Shown in pieces: positions 1 to 8,552 of a DNA stretch of 64,000 bases. Position numbers and translations under genes: made by a program. Every line of letters starts with the position of its first letter. Positions within the stretch are counted from its first letter, which is position 1. Source of the DNA: Synechococcus sp. CC9605 (GTDB lineage: Bacteria > Cyanobacteriota > Cyanobacteriia > PCC-6307 > Cyanobiaceae); the NCBI RefSeq assembly GCF_000012625.1, contig NC_007516.1, forward strand, positions 248,001 through 312,000. Reading direction: 5' to 3'. The notes under the pieces were generated by a model. The model saw only the letters and a program-made list of their open reading frames with translations, was not told where the DNA came from and made no database searches.

Positions 1-499
1 GCACCACGACGGCCTGATCGACACGGCGGATGGCCTCGGGGCGCCAGCGGAGCGGCGGCTCGAGGCGATGGAGGACAGCCGGGTGGGCGCCAGTGGTGTG
101 CTGGCTCTCGTGATTGTGCTGCTGCTGCAGGTTGCGGCATTGATTCAGCTGGGGGGGCAGGCGCCGCTCGGGCTGTGCCTGGCTGCGTTCTGGGCTCGCG
201 TGGCACCGCTCTGGGCCATGGCACGTTTCAACTACCTCCGCGCTGATGGAACCGCGGCGTTTCATCGCGATAACGGCAGGCCGCTCTGGGATGCCCTGCC
301 CTCACTTCTTGTGGTTGTTGCGTTGGCCGGTTGGGTGCGGCCCCTGCCCCTTCTTCTGGGAGGCGTGGTGGCGATCCTGGTCGCCCAGAGCCTTGGGCGA
401 CGCCTGGGGGGGCACACCGGTGACAGCTATGGAGCGGTTCTTGTGCTCACCGAGATGATCACGTTGTTGGGTCTGGCTTTGCTTCTGCCGGCCAGCTGA
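1..499 (+). CDS. cobS: adenosylcobinamide-GDP ribazoletransferase (C-terminal part)
   Basis: This is the end of cobalamin synthase, the membrane enzyme that joins alpha-ribazole to adenosylcobinamide-GDP in the last steps of B12 assembly. The 5' end lies outside the window. The frame is open from base 2 and gives about 165 residues, against roughly 250 for the whole family. The first visible residues are HHDGLIDTADG, the conserved CobS motif, followed by MEDSRVGASG. Several hydrophobic stretches then fit membrane helices. The 3' end overlaps the convergent sensor kinase gene by 41 bases. Confidence 0.9.
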   Translation, partial: HHDGLIDTADGLGAPAERRLEAMEDSRVGASGVLALVIVLLLQVAALIQLGGQAPLGLCLAAFWARVAPLWAMARFNYLRADGTAAFHRDNGRPLWDALPSLLVVVALAGWVRPLPLLLGGVVAILVAQSLGRRLGGHTGDSYGAVLVLTEMITLLGLALLLPAS

Positions 500-1580
500 G
501 CACGAATGCGTTGCCCTGAGCGGGCAGATCCGGAGCGATCGTGGAAGGCTCCACGCAGAGCGTGAGCTTGCGGCCCTGCTGCTCCGCCAGGGAGCGTGCC
601 AAAGCGAGGCCAAGGCCGGTGCCCGCTCGGTCGTGCCCGGTGGACCCCCGTGCTCCTCGCTCGAAAATCAGCTCGCGCTCCTCCAGGGGGATCGGCGGCC
701 CGTTGTCCCAGACGCAGAGCCCGTCGGGCAACAGGCACAGCCCCACGCTGCAGCCCGCTGGGCTGTAACGGAAGGCATTTTCAAGGAGGTTGGCGACGAT
801 CTCCGCGATCGTTCCGTCCTGGGACGGTTGATCAATCCACTGGGGCCACAGGTCGGGACCCCGCCAGGGGCGGCCCTGCAGGCTTGCCGTCGCTTCTGCC
901 CGCTCCAGCAGAGGCATCAGCAGGGTTTGCATGGTTGCCTCACCTTCGGCAGGGCCGGGGGGCAACAGGGTGGGGCCAAGGGGTTCCTGTTGGGGAAGAC
1001 GTTGCTGCCCGAGGCCTTCGAGCACGTCGATGTACTGGCCGAGTTGGCGTTGCTCCGAGAGCATTCCCTCCACGAGTGGACGGTGGGAGCTGTCGGCTTC
1101 GAGCCGCCGCAGCAGCAGTTGGGCGTAGGTGCGCAGGGCAGCCAGTGGGTTGCGCAGCTGATGCACGAGGGTGCGCAGCTGATCGTTTTGTTGGTTGAGT
1201 TCCTGGCGAAGTTGCAGGCATTCCAGGTCACGCCCCAGGGCGTGGCTGATGGCGGCGGCACTGCGCCGCATCCGTTGGTCCAGGGTCTGCGTCCAGCTCC
1301 GCTGGGGATCCAGGTCCGCGCGCAGGGCTCCCAGGATTAGGCCGGCATCCTGGAGGGGATACCAGCGCCGGCTCTCGTGAGGCAGGCGCAGGTTCGGGTC
1401 TGCGTCGGCAGGGGGGAGCGATCGTTCATTGGCCGACCATTGCCGGATCAGCAACAAGGGCGGGCCTTGCTGATTGGGTGGCGCACTGACGTACAGCCCC
1501 AGATGCTGAATGCCTTCTTTGGCGGTTAGATCAACAAGCTGTTGATCGGTGAAATCGAAGAATCGATCGGTGAGCTGCAT
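459..1580 (-). CDS. sensor histidine kinase
   Basis: A 373-residue two-component sensor kinase. The N-terminal 110 residues look like a small-molecule or GAF-like sensing domain and have no membrane helix, so the protein should be cytosolic. The phospho-acceptor box is LVHQLRNPLAALRTY, with H140. The ATPase part has an N-box (NLLENAF near 264-270), a G1 box (WDNGPPI near 291) and a G2 box (GTGLGLALAR near 320-329). No response regulator gene lies beside it, so it looks like an orphan kinase. The signal it senses cannot be read from the sequence. It is transcribed away from the DUF3155 gene. Confidence 0.88.
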   Translation of the reverse strand: MQLTDRFFDFTDQQLVDLTAKEGIQHLGLYVSAPPNQQGPPLLLIRQWSANERSLPPADADPNLRLPHESRRWYPLQDAGLILGALRADLDPQRSWTQTLDQRMRRSAAAISHALGRDLECLQLRQELNQQNDQLRTLVHQLRNPLAALRTYAQLLLRRLEADSSHRPLVEGMLSEQRQLGQYIDVLEGLGQQRLPQQEPLGPTLLPPGPAEGEATMQTLLMPLLERAEATASLQGRPWRGPDLWPQWIDQPSQDGTIAEIVANLLENAFRYSPAGCSVGLCLLPDGLCVWDNGPPIPLEERELIFERGARGSTGHDRAGTGLGLALARSLAEQQGRKLTLCVEPSTIAPDLPAQGNAFVLSWPAEAKPDPTT

Positions 1581-1917
1581 CAGATCCGGACGATCAATTC
1601 AGGCGCTTGCGCAAGCCTGCGCCAGGGGGACTTGAAAAATCTGGGAAAAGTCTTAAGATCCTTTTATCGACCGAAGCGCTGTTCAATGTGAACAGGCGCC
1701 CGCCAGCTCTCACAAAGGTTGCAATCGCTTTGCGACCAAAGCTACAGCAGAGGTTGCAGTGTCCTCCGCTGGTTCCTGCTTGGGTGTTGGTGTCCTGCCG
1801 GTGATTGTGGTGTGTCTGCAATTGCCCCGACGCTTCCCTCGCGTCTGGCGTTTTCGTGCCGACGGCGCCTGTTTGTTCTGACGATCCACCCTCTTCCTCT
1901 CGTACCGGAGCCCTTCC
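1581..1917. other. 337-base gap between two divergent genes
   Basis: This gap separates the sensor kinase (leftward) from the DUF3155 gene (rightward). I see one good sigma-70-type promoter facing right near 1632-1659 and no convincing gene. Open frames in it on both strands have no recognisable protein features. The transcript from that promoter would carry a 5' leader of about 250 bases, which could hold regulatory structure, but I recognise no known riboswitch. Confidence 0.5.
1632..1659 (+). promoter_or_regulatory. candidate sigma-70 promoter
   Basis: TTGAAA at 1632-1637 and TAAGAT at 1654-1659 are 16 bases apart, close to the bacterial housekeeping consensus. It faces the DUF3155 gene. 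It was judged by eye only. Confidence 0.4.
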
Positions 1918-2286
1918 ATGTCCAAGAAGCGCAAGCGCATTAGCCGTCGTCGCCTGGCAGGCCAGCGGGTTTTGGCCCACGTGCCTACCCATCACCTCGA
2001 AACCGGTGAGTACAAGCCCGTGACGGCCGCTCGTCGTTACATCGCTGAGGGTGGACTGGTGCCTCCGGCGTTGCTGAATGTCCGCCGCAATGAGCACACC
2101 ACCGACCGCTTCTTCTGGGGAGAGAAGGGTCTGTTCAGCGCTCAATACGCCGAGGAGAATCACTTCCTCTTCCCCTCATTGCGCACGATTGTTGATTCCA
2201 TCGGTGAAGACAAGCTCTTCGAGGGGCTCGAGCTTGGCGCTGATGATTGGGAGGAAATGGAGGAGTACGAATACGCCTTCGTTTGA
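1918..2286 (+). CDS. DUF3155 family protein
   Basis: A 122-residue cyanobacteria-specific protein of unknown function. It begins with a very basic stretch (KKRKRISRRR) that could bind nucleic acid. It then carries the family core, including RRNEHTTDRFFW and EKGLFSAQY near residues 56-78, and ends in an acidic tail (DDWEEMEEYEY). The basic head and acidic tail give it strong charge asymmetry. It has its own likely promoter about 260 bases upstream. Its stop codon abuts that of the convergent hydrolase, the two sharing the palindrome TGATCA at 2284-2289. Confidence 0.85.
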   Translation: MSKKRKRISRRRLAGQRVLAHVPTHHLETGEYKPVTAARRYIAEGGLVPPALLNVRRNEHTTDRFFWGEKGLFSAQYAEENHFLFPSLRTIVDSIGEDKLFEGLELGADDWEEMEEYEYAFV

Positions 2287-2859
2287 TCAGGCGTTCTCCA
2301 GAACACGCTCGATAAACATCAGGATCGGCTTCACCGTCTCATCGGGGATAGTGTGGCCGTTTTTGAATTGGAGCGTCTGACATTGATTGGGCTGCAACTG
2401 CGCAGCGATCAATTGCATCGCCTGGAACGGCACCACGGGATCGTCTGAACCATGCATCAGCAGCACAGGGGGGTGTTGCTGGCGTGGAGCCCAGTTGGGG
2501 TGCGGATAGCCGCTGCAGCTGATCACTCCTGCGATGGGCAGGGCGCAGCCGCCCTCCAGAGCCATGGCACCTCCCTGGGAAAAGCCGAACACCACGGTTC
2601 TTTCAAGCCCAAGACCTGATCTGCTCAGGCTCTGAAGTTGGGCCTTCAGGCGCTCAACGGCCGCGGGCACGGCATCCCACTGGGCTGGGAACAGGCCATA
2701 CCACTGGCGTCCTCCCGGTTGGTAGGGATGGAGCTCAGGAGCCTCCAGGCACACCACATCAAGGGTTTTGGAGCACTCGCGCGCAAGGCGATCGCTTAGG
2801 GGCTTGAGATCCTCTCCGTTGGCTCCCCAGCCGTGGAGCAGCACCAGCCGGCCATCCAT
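2287..2859 (-). CDS. alpha/beta hydrolase (carboxylesterase/phospholipase type)
   Basis: A 190-residue serine hydrolase of the Abhydrolase_2 type (carboxylesterase, acyl-protein thioesterase or lysophospholipase relatives). The oxyanion region LLHGWGANGED lies at 7-17. The nucleophile elbow GFSQGG has S94. The acid is D139 or D140 in HGSDDPVVP, and the base is H169 in NGHTIP. No signal peptide is visible, so it should be cytosolic. The substrate is unknown. It is divergent from purH with a 56-base gap, so the two promoters must be closely packed. Confidence 0.82.
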   Translation of the reverse strand: MDGRLVLLHGWGANGEDLKPLSDRLARECSKTLDVVCLEAPELHPYQPGGRQWYGLFPAQWDAVPAAVERLKAQLQSLSRSGLGLERTVVFGFSQGGAMALEGGCALPIAGVISCSGYPHPNWAPRQQHPPVLLMHGSDDPVVPFQAMQLIAAQLQPNQCQTLQFKNGHTIPDETVKPILMFIERVLENA

Positions 2860-2915
2860 GGGGCATGAACATCACTGCTGCGTAGGTTGGCTCACGACCC
2901 AGTCACGACCCTTCG

Positions 2916-4478
2916 ATGGCTCCTGTCGCTCTGCTGAGTGTTTCCGATAAGTCCGGGCTGGTGCCCCTGGCGGAGGCCCTGCATCGGACCCATGGCTATC
3001 AGCTGCTCTCCAGTGGGGGCACGGCCAAGGTGCTCGAGCAGGCCGGCCTACCGGTGACCCGTGTGTCGGACCACACCGGGGCTCCAGAAATTCTTGGCGG
3101 TCGTGTGAAAACGCTCCATCCAAGGGTGCATGGCGGGATTTTGGCCAAGCGGGGTGACGCGTCTCACCAGGCCGATCTTGAGCAGCAGAACATCGCCCCC
3201 ATCGATATGGTGGTGGTCAACCTCTATCCCTTCCGCGAAACGATTGCGCGGCCTGACGTCACCTGGGATCAGGCGATCGAGAACATCGACATCGGTGGCC
3301 CTGCCATGGTGCGGGCGGCCGCCAAGAATCACGCCGATGTGGCTGTCCTCACCAGTCCTGACCAATACGACCGTCTGTTGACCGCCATGGCGGAGTCGGG
3401 CGGGAGCGTGCCTTCGGCGCTGCGGCGCCAACTGGCCCTTGAAGCGTTCAATCACACCGCGTCGTACGACACCGCCATCGGCCGCTGGATGGCCGAGCAA
3501 GCCACCGCAAAAGGCTGCCCCTGGTTGGAGGCGGTGCCGCTGCGGCAGACCCTGCGGTATGGCGAAAATCCCCACCAGAAAGCGCGCTGGTTCAGCCATC
3601 CCAAACAGGGTTGGGGTGGTGCCATTCAGCTGCAGGGCAAGGAGCTGAGCACTAACAACCTTCTGGATCTCGAGGCGGCCCTCGCCACGGTGCGGGAGTT
3701 CGGCTACGGAGCCGACGGCTCCGCACCGGCGTCGCAACCCGCGGCCGTGGTCGTCAAGCACACCAATCCCTGTGGCGTGGCCGTCGGAGCTTCGATGCCT
3801 GCAGCACTGACGCGGGCCCTGGATGCCGATCGGGTGAGTGCCTTCGGCGGCATCATCGCCATGAACGATGTGGTGGAAGCAACGGCGGCCCGTGAGCTCA
3901 CCAGCCTGTTCCTGGAATGCGTCGTGGCACCAGGTTTCACGCCCGAAGCGCGGGAGGTGCTGGCGGCCAAAGCCAATCTGCGCTTGTTGGAACTGGCTCC
4001 GCAGGCCATTGATGTGGCTGGCCCCGATCACGTGCGGAGCATTCTGGGTGGTCTCCTGGTTCAGGATCTCGATGACCAGGCGATCACGCCGACCGACTGG
4101 ACCGTGGCCAGCCAGCGGCCGCCCACACCCCAGGAAAAGCTGGACCTTGAATTTGCCTGGCGTTTGGTGCGTCACGTGCGCTCCAACGCCATCGTTGTTG
4201 CCAAGGATGGGCAGAGCCTTGGCGTGGGTGCCGGGCAGATGAATCGCGTGGGCTCCGCGCGGATTGCCCTGGAAGCTGCAGGTGAGAAAGCGCAGGGAGC
4301 CGTTCTGGCAAGTGATGGCTTCTTCCCGTTTGACGACACAGTGCGTCTGGCTGCCAGCCAGGGCATCACCGCAGTGATTCATCCCGGCGGGAGCATGCGC
4401 GATGGCGATTCGATCAAAGCTTGCGATGAGCTCGGCCTGGCGATGCAGCTCACGGGGCGCCGTCATTTCCTGCATTGA
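2916..4478 (+). CDS. purH: bifunctional AICAR transformylase / IMP cyclohydrolase
   Basis: PurH catalyses the last two steps of IMP synthesis: formylation of AICAR with 10-formyl-THF, then ring closure. At 520 residues it has the family's normal length. The N-terminal MGS-like cyclohydrolase domain carries SSGGTAK at 32-38 and [10 protein letters not shown] at 65-74. The transformylase part carries [10 protein letters not shown] near 213-222 and the catalytic KHTNPCG with K281 and H282. All key residues are present. Two hairpins follow the gene, before the DUF4079 gene. Confidence 0.97.
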   Translation: MAPVALLSVSDKSGLVPLAEALHRTHGYQLLSSGGTAKVLEQAGLPVTRVSDHTGAPEILGGRVKTLHPRVHGGILAKRGDASHQADLEQQNIAPIDMVVVNLYPFRETIARPDVTWDQAIENIDIGGPAMVRAAAKNHADVAVLTSPDQYDRLLTAMAESGGSVPSALRRQLALEAFNHTASYDTAIGRWMAEQATAKGCPWLEAVPLRQTLRYGENPHQKARWFSHPKQGWGGAIQLQGKELSTNNLLDLEAALATVREFGYGADGSAPASQPAAVVVKHTNPCGVAVGASMPAALTRALDADRVSAFGGIIAMNDVVEATAARELTSLFLECVVAPGFTPEAREVLAAKANLRLLELAPQAIDVAGPDHVRSILGGLLVQDLDDQAITPTDWTVASQRPPTPQEKLDLEFAWRLVRHVRSNAIVVAKDGQSLGVGAGQMNRVGSARIALEAAGEKAQGAVLASDGFFPFDDTVRLAASQGITAVIHPGGSMRDGDSIKACDELGLAMQLTGRRHFLH

Positions 4479-4485
4479 CGCTGGT

Positions 4486-4502
4486 GGGGGCCGCCGGCCC
4501 CC
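4486..4502 (+). terminator. GC-rich hairpin after purH
   Basis: A perfect 7-bp stem (GGGGGCC / GGCCCCC) with a 3-base loop starts 7 bases after the purH stop. There is no T-run, so it may be a weak terminator or an mRNA-stabilising hairpin rather than a classical intrinsic terminator. Confidence 0.45.
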
Positions 4503-4511
4503 TAGCCTCGC

Positions 4512-4527
4512 GGGACTGAAGAGTCCC
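4512..4527 (+). promoter_or_regulatory. hairpin in front of the DUF4079 start codon
   Basis: GGGACT-GAAG-AGTCCC makes a 6-bp stem that ends five bases before the ATG at 4533. This is where a ribosome-binding site would lie, so it could limit translation. No clear Shine-Dalgarno sequence is visible. Confidence 0.35.
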
Positions 4528-4532
4528 CTTCA

Positions 4533-4991
4533 ATGCTCGCCACCCTCCCCTTCAGCCTCAATTTCGCTCACCCCTTAGCGGAGTGGGGCCTGCTCGCCGT
4601 TGGTGGTTGGGCTCTTTACCTGGGGATCAAGGCCAAGAAAACCCGCACCGGCACCCCCGAACAGCGCAAAGAACTGGTGCCGAAAAAGTTCGCCCAGCGC
4701 CATTACCTCTGGGGCAGCATCCTGCTGGCCGTGATGACCCTCGGCACGCTGGGTGGCATGGCGGTCACCTATTTGAACAACGGCAAGTTGTTTGTCGGTC
4801 CGCACCTGCTGGTGGGTCTGGCCATGACTGGGATGATCGCCGTCGCCGCTTCGCTCTCACCCCTGATGCAGCGGGGCAATGTGATTGCGCGCAAGGCTCA
4901 TGTGGGCCTGAACATGGGCATGCTCACGCTGTTCCTTTGGCAGGCCGTCAGCGGCATGGAGATCGTCAACAAGATCTGGGCCAACCGCTGA
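4533..4991 (+). CDS. DUF4079 membrane protein
   Basis: A 152-residue cyanobacterial membrane protein of unknown function. About four hydrophobic helices are visible, near residues 16-30, 60-79, 88-107 and 126-143. Histidines lie in or near them (AHPLAEWG, QRHYLWGS, GPHLLVG, KAHVGLN). That pattern of helices and histidines recalls b-type cytochrome membrane domains, but heme binding is inference. It lies downstream of purH on the same strand, with two hairpins in the gap. Confidence 0.8.
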   Translation: MLATLPFSLNFAHPLAEWGLLAVGGWALYLGIKAKKTRTGTPEQRKELVPKKFAQRHYLWGSILLAVMTLGTLGGMAVTYLNNGKLFVGPHLLVGLAMTGMIAVAASLSPLMQRGNVIARKAHVGLNMGMLTLFLWQAVSGMEIVNKIWANR

Positions 4992-4998
4992 AGATCCT

Positions 4999-5607
4999 TC
5001 AGAAGGCTGCCCGCTGACGGGGTGGGCAGCTGAGGCCATGGGCCGCATGAAAGTCCTCCTGCACCTTCCAGGTCAGCCGTCGTGAAATCTGGCGCACAAT
5101 CTGCTTGAGCAGATGATCACCACTGCTCTGGACCAACTGATCCGGGAGCATGGTGATCACCTTGGGCAGACGGATCCAGACCTTGAGATCCAGGTCCCAT
5201 TGCACGGATGTTTGCTCCTGTTCGGGGACCAGGTGCATCCCGGCGCGGAAGTCGACGTCGTAGTGATGGCGCAGGCCCAGGGATTGCGGCACGGTCCGCA
5301 CCGTTTCGATCCGGTAGATCCCTTCCTGCTGTGGCAGCAGTCGCAGAGCGATCGTGGGCTCCACTTCGAAACCGAAGTTGCCGAACTTCCCCAGGGTGAG
5401 GCTGTAGGACTGCTGATCGATCGCCTCGACCTGCATCGGGCTGGCGCAACGTTCAAACCAGCTCTGATGGTCATCCAGGTAGCGAGCGACCACCGCTTGG
5501 GGTGCCAGCATCTGCATCGAATCCTCGAAGAGGCTGCTGTAGCAGCGCACCTGCGGGTCGGCACCGTGCAGCTGATTGTCGGTTTCAGTGGACGACAAGA
5601 CCGTCAC
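4999..5607 (-). CDS. DUF1997 family protein
   Basis: A 202-residue soluble protein of the DUF1997 family, found in cyanobacteria and plastids. The core features are SMQMLAPQAVVARYLDDH near 30-47 and the C-terminal segment LPDQLVQSSGDHLLKQIV followed by ISRRLTWKVQEDFH. The family resembles lipid- or ligand-binding SRPBCC folds in its strand pattern, but its function is unknown. It lies 60 bases downstream of ispH on the same strand and may be cotranscribed with it. It is convergent with the DUF4079 gene. Confidence 0.78.
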   Translation of the reverse strand: MTVLSSTETDNQLHGADPQVRCYSSLFEDSMQMLAPQAVVARYLDDHQSWFERCASPMQVEAIDQQSYSLTLGKFGNFGFEVEPTIALRLLPQQEGIYRIETVRTVPQSLGLRHHYDVDFRAGMHLVPEQEQTSVQWDLDLKVWIRLPKVITMLPDQLVQSSGDHLLKQIVRQISRRLTWKVQEDFHAAHGLSCPPRQRAAF

Positions 5608-5667
5608 GGATGGGGAGCTGCCGGCGGAGGGCGATTAAAGATGAACCAATGTAAAGCTCTCTGCGCT

Positions 5668-6867
5668 TCAGTTTTCGCTCAATTGCATCAGTTTTTCGAT
5701 CACCTCTTCCACCGCCCGATCCGGGGTTGAGGCACCGGAGGTGATGCCCACCCGAACGGGGCCCTCAGGCAGGAAATCGCCCTCACGACAGAGGTCGGCT
5801 GCCAGTGGTTTGTGCTCGATTGAATTGCTGCCGACGTCGATGCGCTCGGGCGTGTCGATGTGGAACGAGCGAATGCCGCGGCTGACAGCAATCTCCTGCA
5901 GGTGGGTGGTGTTGGAGGAGTTGAAACCACCGATCACCACCATCAGATCTAGGGGTTCATCCACGAGGGAGAACATGGCGTCCTGACGTTCCTGGGTGGC
6001 GTCGCAGATGGTGTTGAAGGCCAGGAAGTGGTCGTTCAGCTGAGTCGGACCGTATTTGCTCAGCATGGTGCGTTCGAACAAGCGTCCGATCTCCTCGGTC
6101 TCGCTCTTCAGCATCGTGGTCTGGTTGGCCACCCCCAGACGTTCGAGGTCCCGATCGGGATCGAACCCTGGGGAGCAGGCTTTGGCAAAGCGTTTGATGA
6201 AGTCCTCACGGTCACCGTTGCCGAGGATGTAATCGGCGACGTACTGGGCTTCCTCCAGATCGAGCACCACTAGATAGGTGCCAGCAAATGAGCTGGTGGC
6301 CAATGTTTCCTCGTGCTTCACCTTGCCGTGAATGATCGAGGTAAAGGTGTGCTTTTTGTGTTTCTCCACGGTGTTCCACACCTTGGAGACCCAGGGACAG
6401 GTCGTGTCAACGATGTGGCAGCCCCGTTCATTCAGCAGCTGCATTTCCTGAACGGTGGCACCAAAGGCCGGCAGGATCACCACGTCACCGGAGGTGACGC
6501 CTGAGAAGTCCTTCACTCCCTGTTCGACAGGGATGAACTGCACATCCATTTCCCTGAGGTGATCATTCACGGAAGGGTTGTGGATGATCTCGTTCGTGAT
6601 CCAGAGACGCTCGCTGGGGTAGTGCTTGCGGGTCTCGTAGGCCATCGCTACGGCCCGTTCAACACCCCAGCAGAAGCCGAAGGCTTCCGCCAATCGGACG
6701 TTGAGCCGGCCGTGTTCCAGTCGGTAGCCGTTGTCCCGGATCGTGCCGATCAGGCCGCTCTGGTAGGCCTGCTCAAGGCTTTCCGCCACTTCCTCGGCGC
6801 GCCCGAAGCCTCGCCGGTTGTAACGCTCGGAATGGTGGAGGGAGCGCTTGAAGGCGTGGGTGTCCAT
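5668..6867 (-). CDS. ispH: 4-hydroxy-3-methylbut-2-enyl diphosphate reductase
   Basis: IspH is the iron-sulfur enzyme that makes IPP and DMAPP at the end of the MEP isoprenoid pathway, feeding carotenoids, phytol and quinones. It has 399 residues, the long form typical of cyanobacteria and plants, against about 315 in E. coli. The three cluster cysteines are C66 ([10 protein letters not shown]), C157 (DTTCPWV) and C288 (TICDATQ). The substrate-binding NSSNTTHL motif lies near 316-323. The reading frame is intact. Confidence 0.96.
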   Translation of the reverse strand: MDTHAFKRSLHHSERYNRRGFGRAEEVAESLEQAYQSGLIGTIRDNGYRLEHGRLNVRLAEAFGFCWGVERAVAMAYETRKHYPSERLWITNEIIHNPSVNDHLREMDVQFIPVEQGVKDFSGVTSGDVVILPAFGATVQEMQLLNERGCHIVDTTCPWVSKVWNTVEKHKKHTFTSIIHGKVKHEETLATSSFAGTYLVVLDLEEAQYVADYILGNGDREDFIKRFAKACSPGFDPDRDLERLGVANQTTMLKSETEEIGRLFERTMLSKYGPTQLNDHFLAFNTICDATQERQDAMFSLVDEPLDLMVVIGGFNSSNTTHLQEIAVSRGIRSFHIDTPERIDVGSNSIEHKPLAADLCREGDFLPEGPVRVGITSGASTPDRAVEEVIEKLMQLSEN

Positions 6868-6922
6868 GGAGGGCGCTGGAGTGGGGCAACTCTATGTGGC
6901 CTGAAGCAGCGCTTCAGGCAGT

Positions 6923-6950
6923 AAAAAAGCCCGGCCAGTCGGCCGGGCTT
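6923..6950 (-). terminator. intrinsic terminator of the ammonium transporter gene
   Basis: On the minus strand a 10-bp perfect stem (AAGCCCGGCC / GGCCGGGCTT, loop of 4) is followed by six T. It lies 28 bases after the transporter stop and should end that transcript before ispH. Confidence 0.85.
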
Positions 6951-6977
6951 GAGATCAGCAATTGATCCGAAGAGGAA

Positions 6978-8450
6978 TCAGTTGTTGGTGGTGGAGAAAC
7001 CGGCGTAGGCCTCCATGCCGTGTTCGCCGATGTCTAAACCTTCGGACTCTTCCTGTTCGGTGACGCGGATGCCGCCGAATAGGGAGCCGATGATCGACCA
7101 GGCGATGAAGCAGGTGACCACAGTCCAGATGGCGTAGGCAGCAGCACCCAGAGCCTGGATGCCGAGCTGCTCAACGCCACCTCCGACCAGCAGGCCGAGG
7201 CCGGAGCCATCGCCTTGGACGTCGTAGCCCCAGAGACCGATCACGATCGTGCCCCACACGCCGCACACACCGTGCACGGAGAAGGCGCCAACTGGATCGT
7301 CAATGCCTGAGGCATCGAGAGCGGCGACGGAGAAGACGACGATGATGCCGCCCACCACGCCAGCCACCCAGGAGCCAGTCAGGGTGAGGTTGCCGCAACC
7401 GGCAGTCACGCTCACCAGGCCAGCCAGGATGCCGTTGATGATCATGGTGAGATCAGGCTTCTTGGAGGTCATCGTGGAGATCACCGTGGCGCCGATGGCA
7501 CCGCCGGCTGCGCCGAGGGTGGTGGTAACGGCCACATAGGGGACCCACTGGTCCATGGCCAGCTGGGATCCGGGGTTGAAGCCGTACCAGCCAATCCAGA
7601 GGATCAGAGCGCCAAGGGTGGCGATGGACATGTTGTGGCCAGGGATGGCCTGAACCTTGCCGTCGACGTACTTGCCGATGCGGGGTCCGAGCAGCATGGC
7701 GCCAACGAGGCCGGCCCAGGCGCCAACGGAGTGGACGATCGAGGAACCAGCAAAGTCGATGAATTCGACGCTGCCAACACTGTTGAGCCAGCCACCGTTC
7801 CATTCCCAGCTGCCAGCAACTGGATAGATGAAGGCGGTGAGGACCAGGGCGAAGATCACGAATTCGCCGAACTTGATCCGCTCAGCCACGAGACCGGAAA
7901 CGATCGTGGCGGCGGTTCCGGCGAAGGCCGCCTGGAAAAGGAAATCAACGGTGGGAACCAGGCCTGCATCGCTGATGGTCTCAGCGGTGACGGTCGGGTC
8001 GAAGAAGAGGCCCCCGAAATACAGCCAGCCGTCGATGACGGAGTCGCCGTACATCAAGGAGTAGCCCACGAACCAGTAGGCGGTCACCGCGAGGGCGAAC
8101 ACGAACAGGTTCTTGGCGAGGATATTGACGGCATTTTTTTGCCGGCACATGCCTGCTTCGACCATGGCGAAGCCGGCATTCATAAAGATCACCAGGATGG
8201 TGGCGACCAGAAGCCAAAGGTTGTTGGCCAGGAAAGCGGCGGAGAGCTCAGGAAGCTCTTCGGCTTTGGCCGATAGGGTGAAGATGCCAAGGCCCATGAG
8301 CGCCAGGGGCGCACAGGCGAGCCAGGTCATGGCACGGTTGGAGCTAAAGCCCCGGATGCTCTTCAGGAGCAGCATCGGGCCTTCCAGGAGGCTGGCCTCC
8401 TGCAGGGTTTTGCGCCGCTTTTGCGGTGGCGCGTGGAATGCAGTTGTCAT
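6978..8450 (-). CDS. amt: ammonium transporter, Amt family
   Basis: This membrane channel takes up ammonium or ammonia. From the ATG at 8450 it has 490 residues. A longer frame to 8477 adds nine residues with no supporting motif. A leader-like hydrophobic segment lies near residues 40-62, followed by about eleven helices. The conduction-pore histidines appear in SSIVHSVGAWAGLVG and FSVHGVCGVWG. GMCRQKNAVNIL and GILAGLVSVTAGC are also family motifs. Such genes are normally NtcA-activated when ammonium is scarce. An upstream sequence at 8534-8547 is only a partial match to an NtcA site. Confidence 0.95.
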   Translation of the reverse strand: MTTAFHAPPQKRRKTLQEASLLEGPMLLLKSIRGFSSNRAMTWLACAPLALMGLGIFTLSAKAEELPELSAAFLANNLWLLVATILVIFMNAGFAMVEAGMCRQKNAVNILAKNLFVFALAVTAYWFVGYSLMYGDSVIDGWLYFGGLFFDPTVTAETISDAGLVPTVDFLFQAAFAGTAATIVSGLVAERIKFGEFVIFALVLTAFIYPVAGSWEWNGGWLNSVGSVEFIDFAGSSIVHSVGAWAGLVGAMLLGPRIGKYVDGKVQAIPGHNMSIATLGALILWIGWYGFNPGSQLAMDQWVPYVAVTTTLGAAGGAIGATVISTMTSKKPDLTMIINGILAGLVSVTAGCGNLTLTGSWVAGVVGGIIVVFSVAALDASGIDDPVGAFSVHGVCGVWGTIVIGLWGYDVQGDGSGLGLLVGGGVEQLGIQALGAAAYAIWTVVTCFIAWSIIGSLFGGIRVTEQEESEGLDIGEHGMEAYAGFSTTNN

Positions 8451-8552
8451 GAACGAGGGTGCAGAGCTGCGTGACACGCCCAGTTGTAACTAGGCGAACC
8501 AGCCTACGCTGCACGTCAGTCTCGTCTTTCTATGTTCGATCTGCTACCAAAA

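Noticed and set aside
1594-2163. A 189-codon open frame antisense to the DUF3155 gene.
   Set aside because: The DUF3155 gene has family features and a promoter; the antisense frame has neither.
3048-4475. A 475-codon open frame antisense to purH.
   Set aside because: It mirrors purH, which has full family motifs; the antisense translation has no recognisable domain and is a by-product of high GC.
8534-8547. A possible NtcA site (GTT-N8-TAC) in front of the ammonium transporter.
   Set aside because: It has one mismatch to GTA-N8-TAC, and the only TAN3T nearby (8501-8506) is 27 bases away instead of about 22.
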